38,404 nt of DNA from contig SKSI01000017.1 of assembly GCA_007123065.1 (NCBI GenBank), positions 1 through 38,404 on the forward strand, in the 5' to 3' direction. Below are positions 9,464 to 18,396 of this stretch, in pieces. Both the position numbers and the translations under genes were made by a program. Within the stretch, counting starts at the first letter, position 1, and each line of letters begins with the position of its first letter. The stretch is from Bacteroidales bacterium (GTDB taxonomy: Bacteria; Bacteroidota; Bacteroidia; Bacteroidales; UBA7960). The notes beneath the pieces are model-generated. The model worked only from the letters and a program-made list of their open reading frames with translations, had not been told where the DNA came from and did no database searches.

Positions 9464-10180
9464 ATGGGACAAAAGACAAATCCAATCGGCTTCAGGCTGG
9501 GTGTTATCAGAGGATGGGACTCTAACTGGTATGGTGGAAGAAAATACGCTGCCAAATTGGTTGAAGATGATAAGATCAGGAAGTATTTATACGTACGTCT
9601 GGCGAAGGCCGGCGTATCCAAGATCTTCATTGAGCGTACCCTGAAGCTTGTAACAGTAAATATCAACACAGCCCGCCCCGGTATCATTATTGGTAAAGGC
9701 GGACAAGAGGTTGATAAACTGAAGGAAGAGCTCAAAAAACTAACCAAAAAAGAGGTTCAGATCAATATCAGTGAGATCAAACGACCAGAGCTCGATGCTT
9801 TTTTGGTGGCACAAAATGTTGCCAAACAAATCGAGGGCCGTATCTCATTCCGCAGGGCTGTAAAAACTGCGATTTCCTCTACGATGCGTATGGGAGCAGA
9901 AGGAATTAAGGTCGCTGTTGGTGGACGTTTGGGGGGTGCGGAGATGGCCCGCAACGAGACTTACAAGGAAGGTCGCATCCCATTGCATACGATCCGTGCT
10001 GATATCGACTATGCAGCCGTGGAAGCACATACCACCTACGGTCGCATTGGTATAAAAGTTTGGATTTGTAAAGGGGAGATATTCGGTAAACCCGAGCTTA
10101 CACCTTTTATTGAAGAACCTGCGAAGGGTGGTCGCCCCCAGGGAGGCGGACGCTTTGGTGGAAAAAGAAAAAAACAATAG
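9464..10180 (+). CDS. rpsC: 30S ribosomal protein S3
   Basis: The 238-residue S3 starts [20 protein letters not shown], contains the KH RNA-binding domain with its GxxG loop ([14 protein letters not shown], about residues 67-80), and the C-terminal signature [16 protein letters not shown] basic, glycine-rich tail ([18 protein letters not shown]) ends the protein. S3 forms part of the mRNA entry tunnel and helicase activity with S4 and S5. It overlaps nothing; rplP follows after 38 bases. Confidence 0.98.
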   Translation: MGQKTNPIGFRLGVIRGWDSNWYGGRKYAAKLVEDDKIRKYLYVRLAKAGVSKIFIERTLKLVTVNINTARPGIIIGKGGQEVDKLKEELKKLTKKEVQINISEIKRPELDAFLVAQNVAKQIEGRISFRRAVKTAISSTMRMGAEGIKVAVGGRLGGAEMARNETYKEGRIPLHTIRADIDYAAVEAHTTYGRIGIKVWICKGEIFGKPELTPFIEEPAKGGRPQGGGRFGGKRKKQ

Positions 10181-10218
10181 ATAGCAAGTGAAGTGTCAAT
10201 CAGGAAAAGTAAATCATA

Positions 10219-10641
10219 ATGTTACAGCCTAAAAAAACCAAATACAGGAAGATGCAAAAAGGCCGCATGAAAGGCAACACCAAGCGTGGTGCTGAACTGG
10301 CCTTTGGTTCTTTCGGCATCAAGTCACTGGATACGTGTTGGCTTACCGGCCGGCAGATTGAAGCTGCCCGTCAGGCAATTACCCGTCGTATGAAACGTGA
10401 AGGCCAGTTGTGGATTCGGATCTTTCCGGACAAACCCATTACAAAAAAGCCTGCTGAGGTACGTATGGGTAAAGGGAAAGGCGCGCCGGAATATTTCGTA
10501 GCCAGGATATGCCCGGGAAGGATACTATTTGAAGCAGAAGGGGTTACCCTTGAAACTGCTAAGGAAGCCATGCGTCTCGGGGCACAAAAACTTCCTGTTA
10601 TTACAAAATTTGTGGTTCGCAGAGATTATGTCGGATCATAA
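10219..10641 (+). CDS. rplP: 50S ribosomal protein L16
   Basis: The 140-residue product begins [20 protein letters not shown] and has the conserved segments [10 protein letters not shown] and [21 protein letters not shown]16 contacts the A-site tRNA and is a late 50S assembly protein. The following gene, rpmC, normally lies within a few bases or overlaps; here a 154-base structured spacer intervenes (see 10642-10795). Confidence 0.98.
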   Translation: MLQPKKTKYRKMQKGRMKGNTKRGAELAFGSFGIKSLDTCWLTGRQIEAARQAITRRMKREGQLWIRIFPDKPITKKPAEVRMGKGKGAPEYFVARICPGRILFEAEGVTLETAKEAMRLGAQKLPVITKFVVRRDYVGS

Positions 10642-10795
10642 AAATATTAGTATTATAGTTCACAAAAAAAGTGTATCTTTGCAGCCCTTTTAGGGGGTAT
10701 GACCAGTAAAAACAGCCGGAAACAGCTGGTTTTTGCGCCCCCGGATGCCACCACTTGAAAGCGGGAAGCTGTAAAACAAAATAAATTTACACAAG
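10642..10795 (+). promoter_or_regulatory. structured spacer between rplP and rpmC: possible internal promoter and leader
   Basis: This 154-base gap is the largest inside the superoperon. It holds a perfect -7 element TATCTTTG (10674-10681) followed by CAGCCC, the form seen at stable-RNA and ribosomal promoters of the phylum, but without a clear TTG at the -33 position. Immediately after it, two exclusive pairings are possible: CCCT-TTT-AGGG (10685-10695), or GGGGG (10693-10697) with CCCCC (10738-10742) enclosing ACCAG/CTGGT (10702-10706 with 10726-10730). No T-run follows, so it is not an ordinary terminator. The function is inference. Confidence 0.5.
10699..10758 (+). CDS. candidate 19-codon leader peptide upstream of rpmC
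   Basis: An ATG right after an AGGGGG run opens a short frame, MTSKNSRKQLVFAPPDATT, ending TGA 37 bases before rpmC. It begins about 11 bases after the start site predicted from the TATCTTTG element and spans the stem arms of the putative leader structure. The peptide contains a Pro-Pro pair near its end. A frame of this size can occur by chance; it is too short for the ORF track and I do not recognise it. Confidence 0.25.
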   Translation: MTSKNSRKQLVFAPPDATT

Positions 10796-11005
10796 ATGAA
10801 GCAGAATGTTATTCGTGAAATGTCAACCGGAGAACTCCATGAACGTCTGGAGGAAGAACGGAAGCAGTTGCGGAAGCTTAAAATGAATCATGCCGTTTCT
10901 CCTCTGGAGAACCCCATGAAGATAAAAGATTATCGCAAAACAGTTGCCCGTATCCATACTGAGCTTCGGAAAAGGGAAATTGAAGGAAATCAAGTAAAGA
11001 AATAG
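10796..11005 (+). CDS. rpmC: 50S ribosomal protein L29
   Basis: The 69-residue helical-hairpin protein has the L29 pattern [37 protein letters not shown]...[12 protein letters not shown]29 sits beside L23 at the tunnel exit. It restarts the tight gene packing after the 154-base spacer and is followed by rpsQ almost immediately. Length is normal for the phylum. Confidence 0.96.
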   Translation: MKQNVIREMSTGELHERLEEERKQLRKLKMNHAVSPLENPMKIKDYRKTVARIHTELRKREIEGNQVKK

Positions 11006-11010
11006 TTGTG

Positions 11011-11268
11011 ATGGAAATCAGAAAAACCAGAAAAGAAAGAACAGGTCTTGTTGTTAGTAACAAGATGGATAAGTCTGTTGTTGTGGAGGTTCTTCGCCGG
11101 GTAAGACATCCCAAATACGGGAAATTTGTCAAACGTTCATCCCGTTTTATGGCACACGATGATAAGAACGAGTGCAACATCGGTGATACCGTCCGCATTA
11201 TGGAGACCAGACCTTTGAGCAAGAATAAATGTTGGAGATTAGTTGAAATTCTTGAAAGAGCCAAGTAG
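11011..11268 (+). CDS. rpsQ: 30S ribosomal protein S17
   Basis: I start this at the ATG at 11011 ([22 protein letters not shown], 85 residues) rather than the GTG at 11008 used by the ORF track, which would only add one Met. The OB-fold signature [19 protein letters not shown] and the C-terminal [23 protein letters not shown] are clear. S17 is a primary 16S rRNA binder. rplN follows after two bases. Confidence 0.97.
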   Translation: MEIRKTRKERTGLVVSNKMDKSVVVEVLRRVRHPKYGKFVKRSSRFMAHDDKNECNIGDTVRIMETRPLSKNKCWRLVEILERAK

Positions 11269-11270
11269 TT

Positions 11271-11639
11271 ATGATACAACAAGAGTCCAGACTTTCGGTA
11301 GCAGATAACAGCGGTGCAAAGGAGGTGCTTTGCATACGCGTGTTGGGCGGCACACGCCGCAGATATGCCGGTATCGGTGATAAGATCATCGTTACAGTAA
11401 AAGACGCATTGCCATCAGGTAATGTCAAAAAAGGTACGGTGTCAAAAGCCGTAGTAGTACGCACCAAAAAAGATGTCAGACGCGCAGATGGCAGCTATAT
11501 TCGTTTTGACGACAATGCTGTTGTGTTGCTGACCGCCACAGAAGAGATGCGTGGGACACGAATCTTTGGCCCCGTGGCCAGAGAGTTGCGTGAAAAACAA
11601 TTTATGAAAATAGTTTCGCTGGCACCGGAAGTGCTGTAA
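11271..11639 (+). CDS. rplN: 50S ribosomal protein L14
   Basis: The 122-residue L14 starts [27 protein letters not shown], as conserved across bacteria, and ends with [27 protein letters not shown]14 lies at the subunit interface, forms bridge B8 and is the target of the silencing factor RsfS. Length is exactly canonical. It opens the spc block of the superoperon. Confidence 0.98.
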   Translation: MIQQESRLSVADNSGAKEVLCIRVLGGTRRRYAGIGDKIIVTVKDALPSGNVKKGTVSKAVVVRTKKDVRRADGSYIRFDDNAVVLLTATEEMRGTRIFGPVARELREKQFMKIVSLAPEVL

Positions 11640-11650
11640 AAAAATATACC

Positions 11651-11974
11651 ATGCAAGAACTCAAATTACATATAAAAAAGGGAGATACCGTGAAGCTGAT
11701 CGCCGGTAATGAAAAAGGTGCGACAGGTAAAGTGCTCATGGTAGATCGCCAGAAAAGAAGGGCTTTCGTAGAAGGCATCAATATGGTTGCCAAGCACACG
11801 AAGCCGAATGCTGCCAACCCACAAGGCGGTATTGTTAAAAAAGAAGCAAGCATCCATCTTTCCAATCTGATGTTGGTTGATTCAAAAGGCAATCCTACAC
11901 GCATTGGAAGAAAGCTTGACAGCAACAACAAATTGGTTCGATATTCGAAAAAGACAGGGGAGGAAATTAAGTAA
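11651..11974 (+). CDS. rplX: 50S ribosomal protein L24
   Basis: The 107-residue protein has an N-terminal KOW motif ([23 protein letters not shown]) followed by [14 protein letters not shown], the L24 pattern. L24 initiates 50S assembly at the 5' end of 23S rRNA. Its stop codon shares one base with the rplE start (TAATG), so the two are translationally coupled. Confidence 0.97.
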   Translation: MQELKLHIKKGDTVKLIAGNEKGATGKVLMVDRQKRRAFVEGINMVAKHTKPNAANPQGGIVKKEASIHLSNLMLVDSKGNPTRIGRKLDSNNKLVRYSKKTGEEIK

Positions 11975-12531
11975 TGAGTTATACACCGAGACTAAAGGAG
12001 AAATTCTCCAAAGAGATCGTTCCTGCGCTAATGAAAGAGTTTGGTTATAAAAGCCCAATGCAGGTGCCAAAGCTGGTGAAGATCTGTCTGAACCAGGGTG
12101 TTGGCGATGCCATTACAGATAAAAAGCTCATCGATCAAGCCGTTGAGGAGATGAGTCTGGTGGCTGGTCAAAAAGCAGTGCCTACAAAATCCAAACTGGA
12201 TATCTCTAATTTTAAACTGAGACGTGGTATGCCAATTGGCGTACGTGTTACAATGCGGGGCGATAAGATGTATGAGTTTCTTGATCGCCTGGTATCTGTT
12301 ACACTTCCCAGGATCCGCGACTTTAAAGGGGTAAACGAGAAGGGCTTTGACGGCCGTGGCAACTATTCCATGGGTGTGCCCGAGCAAATCATCTTCCCGG
12401 AAATCAATATCGATAAGGTCAATAAGATTAACGGGATGGATATCAACTTCGTAACTAATGCTGATACCGACAAGGAAGCATTTGCATTGTTGCGTGATTT
12501 TGGAATACCATTTAAAAACCAGAATAAATAA
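11974..12531 (+). CDS. rplE: 50S ribosomal protein L5
   Basis: The 185-residue L5 carries [16 protein letters not shown] and [18 protein letters not shown], family signatures. It binds 5S rRNA with L18 and L25 and contacts the P-site tRNA. The ATG overlaps the rplX stop by one base; a GGGGAGG sequence lies 12 bases or so upstream, within rplX, but is probably incidental. Confidence 0.98.
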   Translation: MSYTPRLKEKFSKEIVPALMKEFGYKSPMQVPKLVKICLNQGVGDAITDKKLIDQAVEEMSLVAGQKAVPTKSKLDISNFKLRRGMPIGVRVTMRGDKMYEFLDRLVSVTLPRIRDFKGVNEKGFDGRGNYSMGVPEQIIFPEINIDKVNKINGMDINFVTNADTDKEAFALLRDFGIPFKNQNK

Positions 12532-12538
12532 AAAAAGC

Positions 12539-12808
12539 ATGGCAAAAGAATCCATGAAAGCCAGAGAGCTTAAAAGAGCAAAACTTGTTGCAAAATATGC
12601 CGCGAAAAGAGCTGAACTAAAAGCAAGTGGTGATTGGGAAGGTCTGCAAAAGCTACCCAAAAACGCTTCACCCGTGCGTTTGCACAACCGATGCCAGTTA
12701 ACCGGCAGGCCCAAAGGGTACATACGTCAGTTTGGTGTTTCGCGTATTAACTTCAGGGAAATGGCCAATAAAGGACTTATACCCGGCGTAACAAAAGCAA
12801 GCTGGTAA
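12539..12808 (+). CDS. rpsN: 30S ribosomal protein S14 (zinc-independent form)
   Basis: I start at ATG 12539 ([20 protein letters not shown], 89 residues); the ORF track begins 81 bases upstream inside rplE, which is not plausible. The core [28 protein letters not shown] is typical. The zinc-ribbon CxxC...CxxC of the short S14 form is absent, leaving one Cys, so this is the long, zinc-free type. It lies between rplE and rpsH as in most bacteria. Confidence 0.97.
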   Translation: MAKESMKARELKRAKLVAKYAAKRAELKASGDWEGLQKLPKNASPVRLHNRCQLTGRPKGYIRQFGVSRINFREMANKGLIPGVTKASW

Positions 12809-12847
12809 GAAAATTATAAACATTATATTTAACATTTATTTCAAGCA

Positions 12848-13246
12848 ATGATAACAGATCCAATTGCAGATTATCTGACAAGACTAAGGAATGCCATCAA
12901 GGCCAACCACAGGGTTGTTGAAATTCCTGCATCGAACATGAAGAAAGGGATCACCAAGCTTCTTTTTGATAAGGGGTATATCCTTAATTACAAATTTGAG
13001 GATGATCAGGTGCCTGGTATAATTAAGATTGCACTAAAATATCATCCGACAACAAAAATTCCGGCAATTAATGAACTTCAGCGTGTGAGTCGTCCGGGCC
13101 TTCGTCGCTATTGCAACAGCAAAGAACTTCCACGGGTTTTGAATGGGTTGGGAGTTGCTATCATATCAACATCAAGTGGCCTGATTACTGATAAAGAAGC
13201 CAGGAAATTGAATGTAGGTGGAGAAGTAATTTGTTACGTAAGCTAA
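12848..13246 (+). CDS. rpsH: 30S ribosomal protein S8
   Basis: The 132-residue S8 begins [21 protein letters not shown] and ends with the signature [26 protein letters not shown]. It binds the central domain of 16S rRNA and in E. coli represses the spc operon through a site near rplE; I do not see that structure here. Its stop is embedded in the strong Shine-Dalgarno sequence of rplF. Confidence 0.98.
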   Translation: MITDPIADYLTRLRNAIKANHRVVEIPASNMKKGITKLLFDKGYILNYKFEDDQVPGIIKIALKYHPTTKIPAINELQRVSRPGLRRYCNSKELPRVLNGLGVAIISTSSGLITDKEARKLNVGGEVICYVS

Positions 13247-13251
13247 AGGAG
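13246..13251 (+). promoter_or_regulatory. strong Shine-Dalgarno sequence for rplF
   Basis: AAGGAG lies six bases before the rplF ATG (AAGGAG-ATACAA-ATG), ideal spacing, and its first base is the last base of the rpsH stop codon. Nearly every other start in this window lacks such a motif. It decides the rplF start: ATG 13258, not the TTG at 13231. Confidence 0.8.
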
Positions 13252-13257
13252 ATACAA

Positions 13258-13815
13258 ATGTCAAGAATAGGAAATTTACCAATAAATATCCCTTCCGGCG
13301 TTACCGTAACGGTATCAAAGGATAATCAGGTTACGGTCAAGGGCCCCAAGGGAGAACTGACACAAGTTGTGGATCAGGATATAAACATCAAAATTGATGG
13401 CGAAGTGCTTACAGTTGTTCGTCCAAGCGATCAGAAGCGTCATAAAGCATTGCATGGTCTTTACCGCTCGTTAATCAATAACATGATTGTTGGCGTTTCT
13501 GAGGGATATAAAATTGTGCAGGAACTGGTCGGCGTTGGTTACAAAGCGTCTAATAACGGACAGCTGCTCGAACTTTCATTGGGATACTCGCACGGGATCT
13601 TTTTTGAAATACCAAAGGAGGTAAAAGTTGAAACAGTTACCGAGAGGGGTAAAAGTCCAACCATTATACTGGAATCACACGACAAACAACTTGTTGGCCA
13701 GGTAGCTGCCAAGATCCGCTCATTCCGCAAGCCGGAACCATATAAAGGTAAAGGTATCCGCTTTAAGGGTGAAGTGATTCGTAGAAAAGCCGGTAAAGCA
13801 GCAGCTGCAAAATAA
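13258..13815 (+). CDS. rplF: 50S ribosomal protein L6
   Basis: The true start is ATG 13258 (MSRIGNLPINIPSGVTVTVS), giving 185 residues; the ORF track starts at a TTG nine codons upstream within rpsH. Two tandem L6 domains are visible, the second ending with KIRSFRKPEPYKGKGIRFKGE, the family signature. L6 stabilises the base of the stalk and the factor-binding region. A short Ala/Lys tail (RKAGKAAAAK) ends it. Confidence 0.98.
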   Translation: MSRIGNLPINIPSGVTVTVSKDNQVTVKGPKGELTQVVDQDINIKIDGEVLTVVRPSDQKRHKALHGLYRSLINNMIVGVSEGYKIVQELVGVGYKASNNGQLLELSLGYSHGIFFEIPKEVKVETVTERGKSPTIILESHDKQLVGQVAAKIRSFRKPEPYKGKGIRFKGEVIRRKAGKAAAAK

Positions 13816-13848
13816 TAAATAATCAAAATATTTAATTCCTCTATCAGG

Positions 13849-14208
13849 ATGGCAACAAATAAGAAAATCGACAGAAGAACAAAAATAAAATACCGCGTCA
13901 GGAAAAAGGTGCGTGGTACGACTGAAAAACCCAGGCTATCTGTTTTCAGGAGCAATAAAGCTATATATGCCCAGGTGATTGATGACCTCGAAGGTAAAAC
14001 ATTGGCTGCTGCTTCATCTAATGCCAAAGATATTGGTGAAGATAAAAAGACCAAAGCGGAGAAAGCACGCGAAGTTGGCAAACTGATTGCTGAACGTGCT
14101 AAAGAAGCAGGCATTGCAGAAATTGTTTTTGACCGCAACGGTTACCTGTATCACGGAAGAGTAAAATCATTAGCAGAAGGAGCCAGGGAAGGAGGCTTAA
14201 AATTTTAA
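13849..14208 (+). CDS. rplR: 50S ribosomal protein L18
   Basis: The 119-residue L18 has a basic N-terminus ([38 protein letters not shown]) and the C-terminal signature [26 protein letters not shown]. It recruits 5S rRNA to the large subunit together with L5. rpsE begins 3 bases downstream. Confidence 0.98.
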   Translation: MATNKKIDRRTKIKYRVRKKVRGTTEKPRLSVFRSNKAIYAQVIDDLEGKTLAAASSNAKDIGEDKKTKAEKAREVGKLIAERAKEAGIAEIVFDRNGYLYHGRVKSLAEGAREGGLKF

Positions 14209-14211
14209 ATT

Positions 14212-14730
14212 ATGGCAAACGTAAATATCAAAAAGGTTAAGTCCAGCGAAATTGAATTCAAAGACAGACTGGTCAGTATACAGCGGGTTACGAAAGTCAC
14301 CAAAGGTGGTCGGACATTCAGTTTTTCTGCAATTGTTGTTGTTGGAAATGAAAATGGTGTTGTCGGTTACGGTCTGGGTAAGGCAAAAGAGGTAACCACA
14401 GCCATCAGCAAAGGGATTGACGATGCGAAAAAGCATCTGATCAAAGTTCCTGTTCATAAAGGTACCATTCCACATGCCCAGGAGGGTAAGTATAGTGGTG
14501 CACGAGTTTTGGTTAAGCCGGCAGCGCACGGTACCGGTGTTATTGCCGGTGGTGCTATGCGTGCTGTACTTGAAAGTGTGGGCGTCACGGACGTTCTTGC
14601 CAAATCGAAAGGCTCTTCCAACCCGCACAGTGTTGTAAAGGCAACTATTGATGCTTTGACACAACTTAGAGATCCTTTTGCCGTCGCACAGCAGCGTGGT
14701 GTAAGTCTAGAAAAAGTATTTAACGGATAA
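14212..14730 (+). CDS. rpsE: 30S ribosomal protein S5
   Basis: The 172-residue S5 contains the double-stranded RNA-binding-like N-terminal domain with [21 protein letters not shown] and the loop [10 protein letters not shown], plus [22 protein letters not shown]5 acts in decoding fidelity and mRNA unwinding. The region around the classical spectinomycin site (VTKGGRTF) looks unaltered. Followed 19 bases later by rpmD. Confidence 0.98.
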   Translation: MANVNIKKVKSSEIEFKDRLVSIQRVTKVTKGGRTFSFSAIVVVGNENGVVGYGLGKAKEVTTAISKGIDDAKKHLIKVPVHKGTIPHAQEGKYSGARVLVKPAAHGTGVIAGGAMRAVLESVGVTDVLAKSKGSSNPHSVVKATIDALTQLRDPFAVAQQRGVSLEKVFNG

Positions 14731-14749
14731 TTTTAATAATGAACCGGAA

Positions 14750-14935
14750 ATGAAAAAGTATAAAATTGTTCAGATCAGAAGCAGAATTGGCAGACCAGGG
14801 GTTCAGAAAAGGACTTTGGATGCCCTGGGAGTGAAAAAAATGAACCGGCCGGTTTATGTAAATGCTTCTCCGCAGGTGGAAGGGATGATCCGTAAGGTAT
14901 CTCATCTTTTAACCATTGAAGAAGTGAATGAATAG
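14750..14935 (+). CDS. rpmD: 50S ribosomal protein L30
   Basis: The 61-residue product KYKIVQIRSRIGRPGVQKRTLDALGVKKMNRPV matches bacterial L30, a small protein on the 50S solvent side that some bacterial lineages lack. Start, length and position between rpsE and rplO are all canonical. A 34-base spacer leads to rplO. Confidence 0.96.
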   Translation: MKKYKIVQIRSRIGRPGVQKRTLDALGVKKMNRPVYVNASPQVEGMIRKVSHLLTIEEVNE

Positions 14936-14969
14936 TTTCATATTGACCAATCCAATAAATTGAAATATA

Positions 14970-15416
14970 ATGTATTTAAGCAATCTCAAACCAGCAAAGG
15001 GTGCCGTTAGCAAAAAAAAGAGAATCGGCAGGGGTGAAGGATCCGGCGCAGGAGACACTGCCACGCGGGGCCACAAAGGTGCAAAATCACGTTCAGGTTA
15101 CAGCCGGAAGGCAGGCTTTGAAGGTGGTCAAATGCCTCTTGCCCGGCGCGTACCAAAATTCGGTTTCAAGAACCGAAATCGCGTTGAATATGCGCCAATA
15201 AATCTTGATATTTTACAAAATCTGGCTGAGACCAAAGGAATTGATACTTTTGACAATCAGGTGCTCATTACCAATGGCCTTGCATCTAAAAATGACCTGG
15301 TAAAGATCCTTGGTCGTGGAAAACTGACAGCCAAAATAAATATAACCGCCAATGCTTTTTCTGAAGCCGCTGTAAAAGCGATTGAAGCAGCAGGTGGAAC
15401 TGTTAACCGGATATAA
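14970..15416 (+). CDS. rplO: 50S ribosomal protein L15
   Basis: The 148-residue L15 has the Gly/Arg-rich N-terminus (KKRIGRGEGSGAGDTATRGHKG, SGYSRKAGFEGGQMPLARR) that penetrates 23S rRNA, and a globular C-terminal domain ending AAVKAIEAAGGTVNRI. It is a late-assembly hub protein. secY follows after 9 bases. Confidence 0.98.
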   Translation: MYLSNLKPAKGAVSKKKRIGRGEGSGAGDTATRGHKGAKSRSGYSRKAGFEGGQMPLARRVPKFGFKNRNRVEYAPINLDILQNLAETKGIDTFDNQVLITNGLASKNDLVKILGRGKLTAKINITANAFSEAAVKAIEAAGGTVNRI

Positions 15417-15425
15417 AGCTTAGGC

Positions 15426-16784
15426 ATGAAACGTTTTTTTCAAACACTGCTGAATATTTACAATATTGATGATCTGCGGATCAGGATCTTAAACACATTG
15501 GGTATCATTTTGATTTACCGATTGGGTTCTTATGTGGTCCTGCCCGGAGTGGATCCCGGACAGCTTCAGCAACTCCAGGCCCAAACACAAGAAGGGCTGC
15601 TCGGTTTGCTGAATATGTTCTCTGGAGGGGCATTCTCCAATGCATCTATTTTTGCACTTGGGATTATGCCTTACATTAGTGCATCCATTGTTATTCAACT
15701 TCTTGGTGTCGCTGTTCCTTATTTCCAGAGATTGCAGAAAGAAGGGGAAAGCGGCCGTAAAAAAATCAATCAGATCACAAGATATCTTACAGTCTTTATT
15801 ACTGCTGCACAGGCTCCTGCATATCTTGCCAACCTTGTGAGCCAGTTGCCACCTCAGGCTATTTCACCGTTTGATCCTGCGTCAGCCGGACCATCACTCT
15901 ATTTTATGATATCCTCAGTAATTATACTGATATCAGGAACATTATTTGTGATGTGGCTTGGTGAACGGATTACCGAAAGGGGAATTGGAAACGGTATTTC
16001 TCTTATCATTATGGTGGGAATCATTGCGCAACTTCCTTTTGCCCTGATGGCAGAATTCATTGCCAGGATGGAAGAAGCCGGGGGCGGGCTTGTTGTTTTC
16101 CTGGTTGAGATCGTTATCCTGATGGCCGTTGTCGTTCTGGTTATTTTGCTGGTACAAGGACAGCGGCGCATTCCTGTTCAGTTTGCAAAGCGGGTAGTAG
16201 GAAACCGCCAATATGGTGGTGTTCGCCAGTATATACCGCTGAAAGTGAATGCTGCAGGAGTTATGCCGATTATCTTTGCCCAGGCAATTATGTTTATTCC
16301 GATTACCCTGGCCGGCTTTTCGGATGCTTTGAGCGGCTTTGCTGCCACGATGTCTGATTTTACAGGGTTTTGGTATAACTTTACTTTTGCAACCCTGATC
16401 ATATTGTTCACTTATTTCTACACGGCCATTACTGTCAATCCAAACCAGATGGCCGAGGATATGAAGAAAAACGGCGGTTTTATTCCTGGTGTGAAACCAG
16501 GTAAACGGACAGCTGAATTCATTGATAATGTGATGTCGCGAATCACTTTACCAGGATCCTTATTTCTGGCCTTTGTTGCCATTATGCCGGCATTGGTCAG
16601 CCTGATGGGGGTTACCGGGCAATTTGCCCAATTCTTCGGCGGTACGTCACTGCTTATTATGGTAGGTGTGGTACTTGATACTTTACAGCAAATAGAAAGT
16701 CACTTGTTGATGCGTCACTATGACGGTCTGACAAAATCCGGACGCATTAAAGGCCGTTCATCGCCAATGGGGATGACAGGCTAA
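15426..16784 (+). CDS. secY: preprotein translocase subunit SecY
   Basis: The 452-residue inner-membrane protein has about ten hydrophobic segments and the SecY signatures GIMPYISASIVIQLL (second membrane segment) and the cytoplasmic loop region QGQRRIPVQFAKRVVG, with NPNQMAEDMKKNGGFIPGVKPGK later. With SecE and SecG it forms the channel for export and membrane insertion, including the signal-peptide proteins seen elsewhere in this window. Its place after rplO is universal; adk, which follows secY in many bacteria, is absent here and map follows directly. Confidence 0.98.
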   Translation: MKRFFQTLLNIYNIDDLRIRILNTLGIILIYRLGSYVVLPGVDPGQLQQLQAQTQEGLLGLLNMFSGGAFSNASIFALGIMPYISASIVIQLLGVAVPYFQRLQKEGESGRKKINQITRYLTVFITAAQAPAYLANLVSQLPPQAISPFDPASAGPSLYFMISSVIILISGTLFVMWLGERITERGIGNGISLIIMVGIIAQLPFALMAEFIARMEEAGGGLVVFLVEIVILMAVVVLVILLVQGQRRIPVQFAKRVVGNRQYGGVRQYIPLKVNAAGVMPIIFAQAIMFIPITLAGFSDALSGFAATMSDFTGFWYNFTFATLIILFTYFYTAITVNPNQMAEDMKKNGGFIPGVKPGKRTAEFIDNVMSRITLPGSLFLAFVAIMPALVSLMGVTGQFAQFFGGTSLLIMVGVVLDTLQQIESHLLMRHYDGLTKSGRIKGRSSPMGMTG

Positions 16785-16796
16785 ATCAACTCGGGC

Positions 16797-17597
16797 ATGA
16801 TTATATTAAAGACGATTGAGCAAATAAAAAAAATAAAAGAAAGTTCTTTACTTGTTGCAAAAACGCATGCTGAACTGGCCAAAGTGATCCGGCCCGGAAT
16901 TACAACTCTCGAACTGGATCAACTTGCCGAGACATTCATCCGCGACCACGGTGGCACACCTGCATTCAAAGGATATCAGGGTTTCCCCTTCTCGTTGTGT
17001 ATTTCGCCCAATGAGGTTGTAGTCCACGGTTTCCCTAATGGCAAACCGCTCGAGGAAGGAGATATTTTGTCTGTTGATTGTGGTGTTCTGATGAACAGCT
17101 ACTATGGAGATTCCGCCTATACTTATGCAATTGGCCAGATATCCGGCGAAAAGGAAAGGTTGCTTCGTACAACCCTTGAGTGCTTAAACATAGGTATCGG
17201 ACAACTCATGGTAGGAAATTCACTCGGCGATGTGTCCTGGTCTATACAAAACCACGCGGAGAAGGCTGGTTATTCGGTCGTCAGGGAACTCATCGGCCAT
17301 GGAGTTGGGAAACAACTGCACGAGCCTCCTGAGCTTCCAAATTACGGACGAAAAGGACGGGGTGCGCCCATAGAAGAAGGCTTGGTTGTAGCAATAGAAC
17401 CTATGATAAATATGGGCAAGCGCTATGTGACGCAGGAAAGTGATGGCTGGACAATTCGGACGGCTGATAGAAAGCCATCAGGGCATTATGAGCATACGGT
17501 TGCAGTAATCAATGGAAAGGCAGAGCGTTTGTCAACATTTGAGTATATAGAACAGGAACTTGAGAAAAATATTAACGATTTAGTCATCATTCGTTAA
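16797..17597 (+). CDS. map: type I methionine aminopeptidase
   Basis: The 266-residue enzyme removes the N-terminal Met from nascent proteins. The five metal ligands of the pita-bread fold are present: Asp in SVDCG, Asp in YYGDSAYTY, His in [13 protein letters not shown], Glu in VAIEPM and Glu in GHYEHTVAV. The N-terminal His near [18 protein letters not shown] is also conserved. It lies 12 bases after secY and 5 bases before infA, so it is part of the superoperon. Confidence 0.97.
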   Translation: MIILKTIEQIKKIKESSLLVAKTHAELAKVIRPGITTLELDQLAETFIRDHGGTPAFKGYQGFPFSLCISPNEVVVHGFPNGKPLEEGDILSVDCGVLMNSYYGDSAYTYAIGQISGEKERLLRTTLECLNIGIGQLMVGNSLGDVSWSIQNHAEKAGYSVVRELIGHGVGKQLHEPPELPNYGRKGRGAPIEEGLVVAIEPMINMGKRYVTQESDGWTIRTADRKPSGHYEHTVAVINGKAERLSTFEYIEQELEKNINDLVIIR

Positions 17598-17602
17598 GTG
17601 AT

Positions 17603-17821
17603 ATGGCAAAACAACCTTCAATTCAACAAGATGGAACCGTCATCGAATCCTTAGGGAACGCGATGTTTCGGGTTGAACTTGAAAATGGGCATATCATCAC
17701 CGCCCATATCTCAGGGAAAATGCGTATGCATTACATCAAAATCCTTCCCGGAGATAAGGTAAAGGTTGAAATGTCGCCTTATGATCTTACGAAGGGCAGA
17801 ATAACATTCAGATATAAATAA
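17603..17821 (+). CDS. infA: translation initiation factor IF-1
   Basis: The 72-residue OB-fold protein ([43 protein letters not shown]) is a full-length IF-1. It occupies the A site of the 30S subunit during initiation and promotes IF-2 and IF-3 action. The spacing of 5 bases to map and 17 to rpmJ supports co-transcription. Confidence 0.98.
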   Translation: MAKQPSIQQDGTVIESLGNAMFRVELENGHIITAHISGKMRMHYIKILPGDKVKVEMSPYDLTKGRITFRYK

Positions 17822-17838
17822 TATTAAAACCGGGAGAA

Positions 17839-17955
17839 ATGAAAATCAGAGTGTCGGTGAAAAAGAGAAGTTCTGAGTGCAAGATTGTACGCAGAAATGG
17901 TAAAGTTTATGTAATCAATAAAAAAAATCCCAAGTTTAAACAACGTCAGGGTTAA
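17839..17955 (+). CDS. rpmJ: 50S ribosomal protein L36 (zinc-free form)
   Basis: This 38-residue gene is too short for the ORF track. It reads [20 protein letters not shown] and continues [18 protein letters not shown] to a TAA. Only one of the four zinc-binding residues (Cys14) of the C-X2-C-X12-C-X4-H ribbon remains, so it is the zinc-independent type. Position between infA and rpsM is canonical. Its upstream GGGAG lies only 2-3 bases before the ATG, too close to serve as a normal Shine-Dalgarno. Confidence 0.96.
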   Translation: MKIRVSVKKRSSECKIVRRNGKVYVINKKNPKFKQRQG

Positions 17956-17981
17956 AAAAATCAATCATATAAAATAATACT

Positions 17982-18359
17982 ATGGCACGTATAGCTGGAG
18001 TTGACATTCCAAGAAAAAAAAGGGGGGCAATCAGCCTCACGTATATTTACGGCATTGGCAGAAACAATGCGTTGCAAATTCTGGAATCTGCTGGCATCGA
18101 TCCCAATAAAAAGGTTGATGACTGGGATGACAAGGAGATTACCATGATACGTAATATCATCAATGAACAGTTTAAGGTTGAGGGTTCATTGCGTTCAGAG
18201 GTACAAATGAACATCAAACGATTGATGGATATAGGAAGTTACCGTGGTATCCGTCATCGTATTGGATTGCCGTTGCGCGGGCAGAAGACAAAGAACAATG
18301 CCAGGACGCGTAAAGGAAAGAAAAAAACAGTTGCCAACAAGAAGAAGGCAACCAAATAG
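17982..18359 (+). CDS. rpsM: 30S ribosomal protein S13
   Basis: The 125-residue S13 starts [26 protein letters not shown] and carries the helix-two-turn-helix segment and [27 protein letters not shown] signature. The C-terminal basic tail ([13 protein letters not shown]) contacts P-site tRNA. It opens the alpha-operon portion. A hairpin-bearing 64-base spacer separates it from rpsK. Confidence 0.98.
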   Translation: MARIAGVDIPRKKRGAISLTYIYGIGRNNALQILESAGIDPNKKVDDWDDKEITMIRNIINEQFKVEGSLRSEVQMNIKRLMDIGSYRGIRHRIGLPLRGQKTKNNARTRKGKKKTVANKKKATK

Positions 18360-18374
18360 TAGTTGAGATATTTG

Positions 18375-18396
18375 AAGTGGGTGCCCTGCACCGCTT
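18375..18396 (+). promoter_or_regulatory. hairpin in the rpsM-rpsK spacer
   Basis: GGTGC-CCT-GCACC (18380-18392) is a perfect 5-bp stem with a 3-base loop, extendable by AAG/CTT (18375-18377 with 18394-18396) across a small internal loop. No T-run follows directly, so it is not a terminator. It could be an RNA-processing or ribosomal-protein binding site; that is inference. Confidence 0.4.

Noticed and set aside
10674-10760. tRNA or known small RNA in the rplP-rpmC gap
   Set aside because: No acceptor stem, T arm or anticodon arm can be drawn, and the context does not match the Bacteroidales RNA motifs I know of, for example the one found downstream of the L20 gene.
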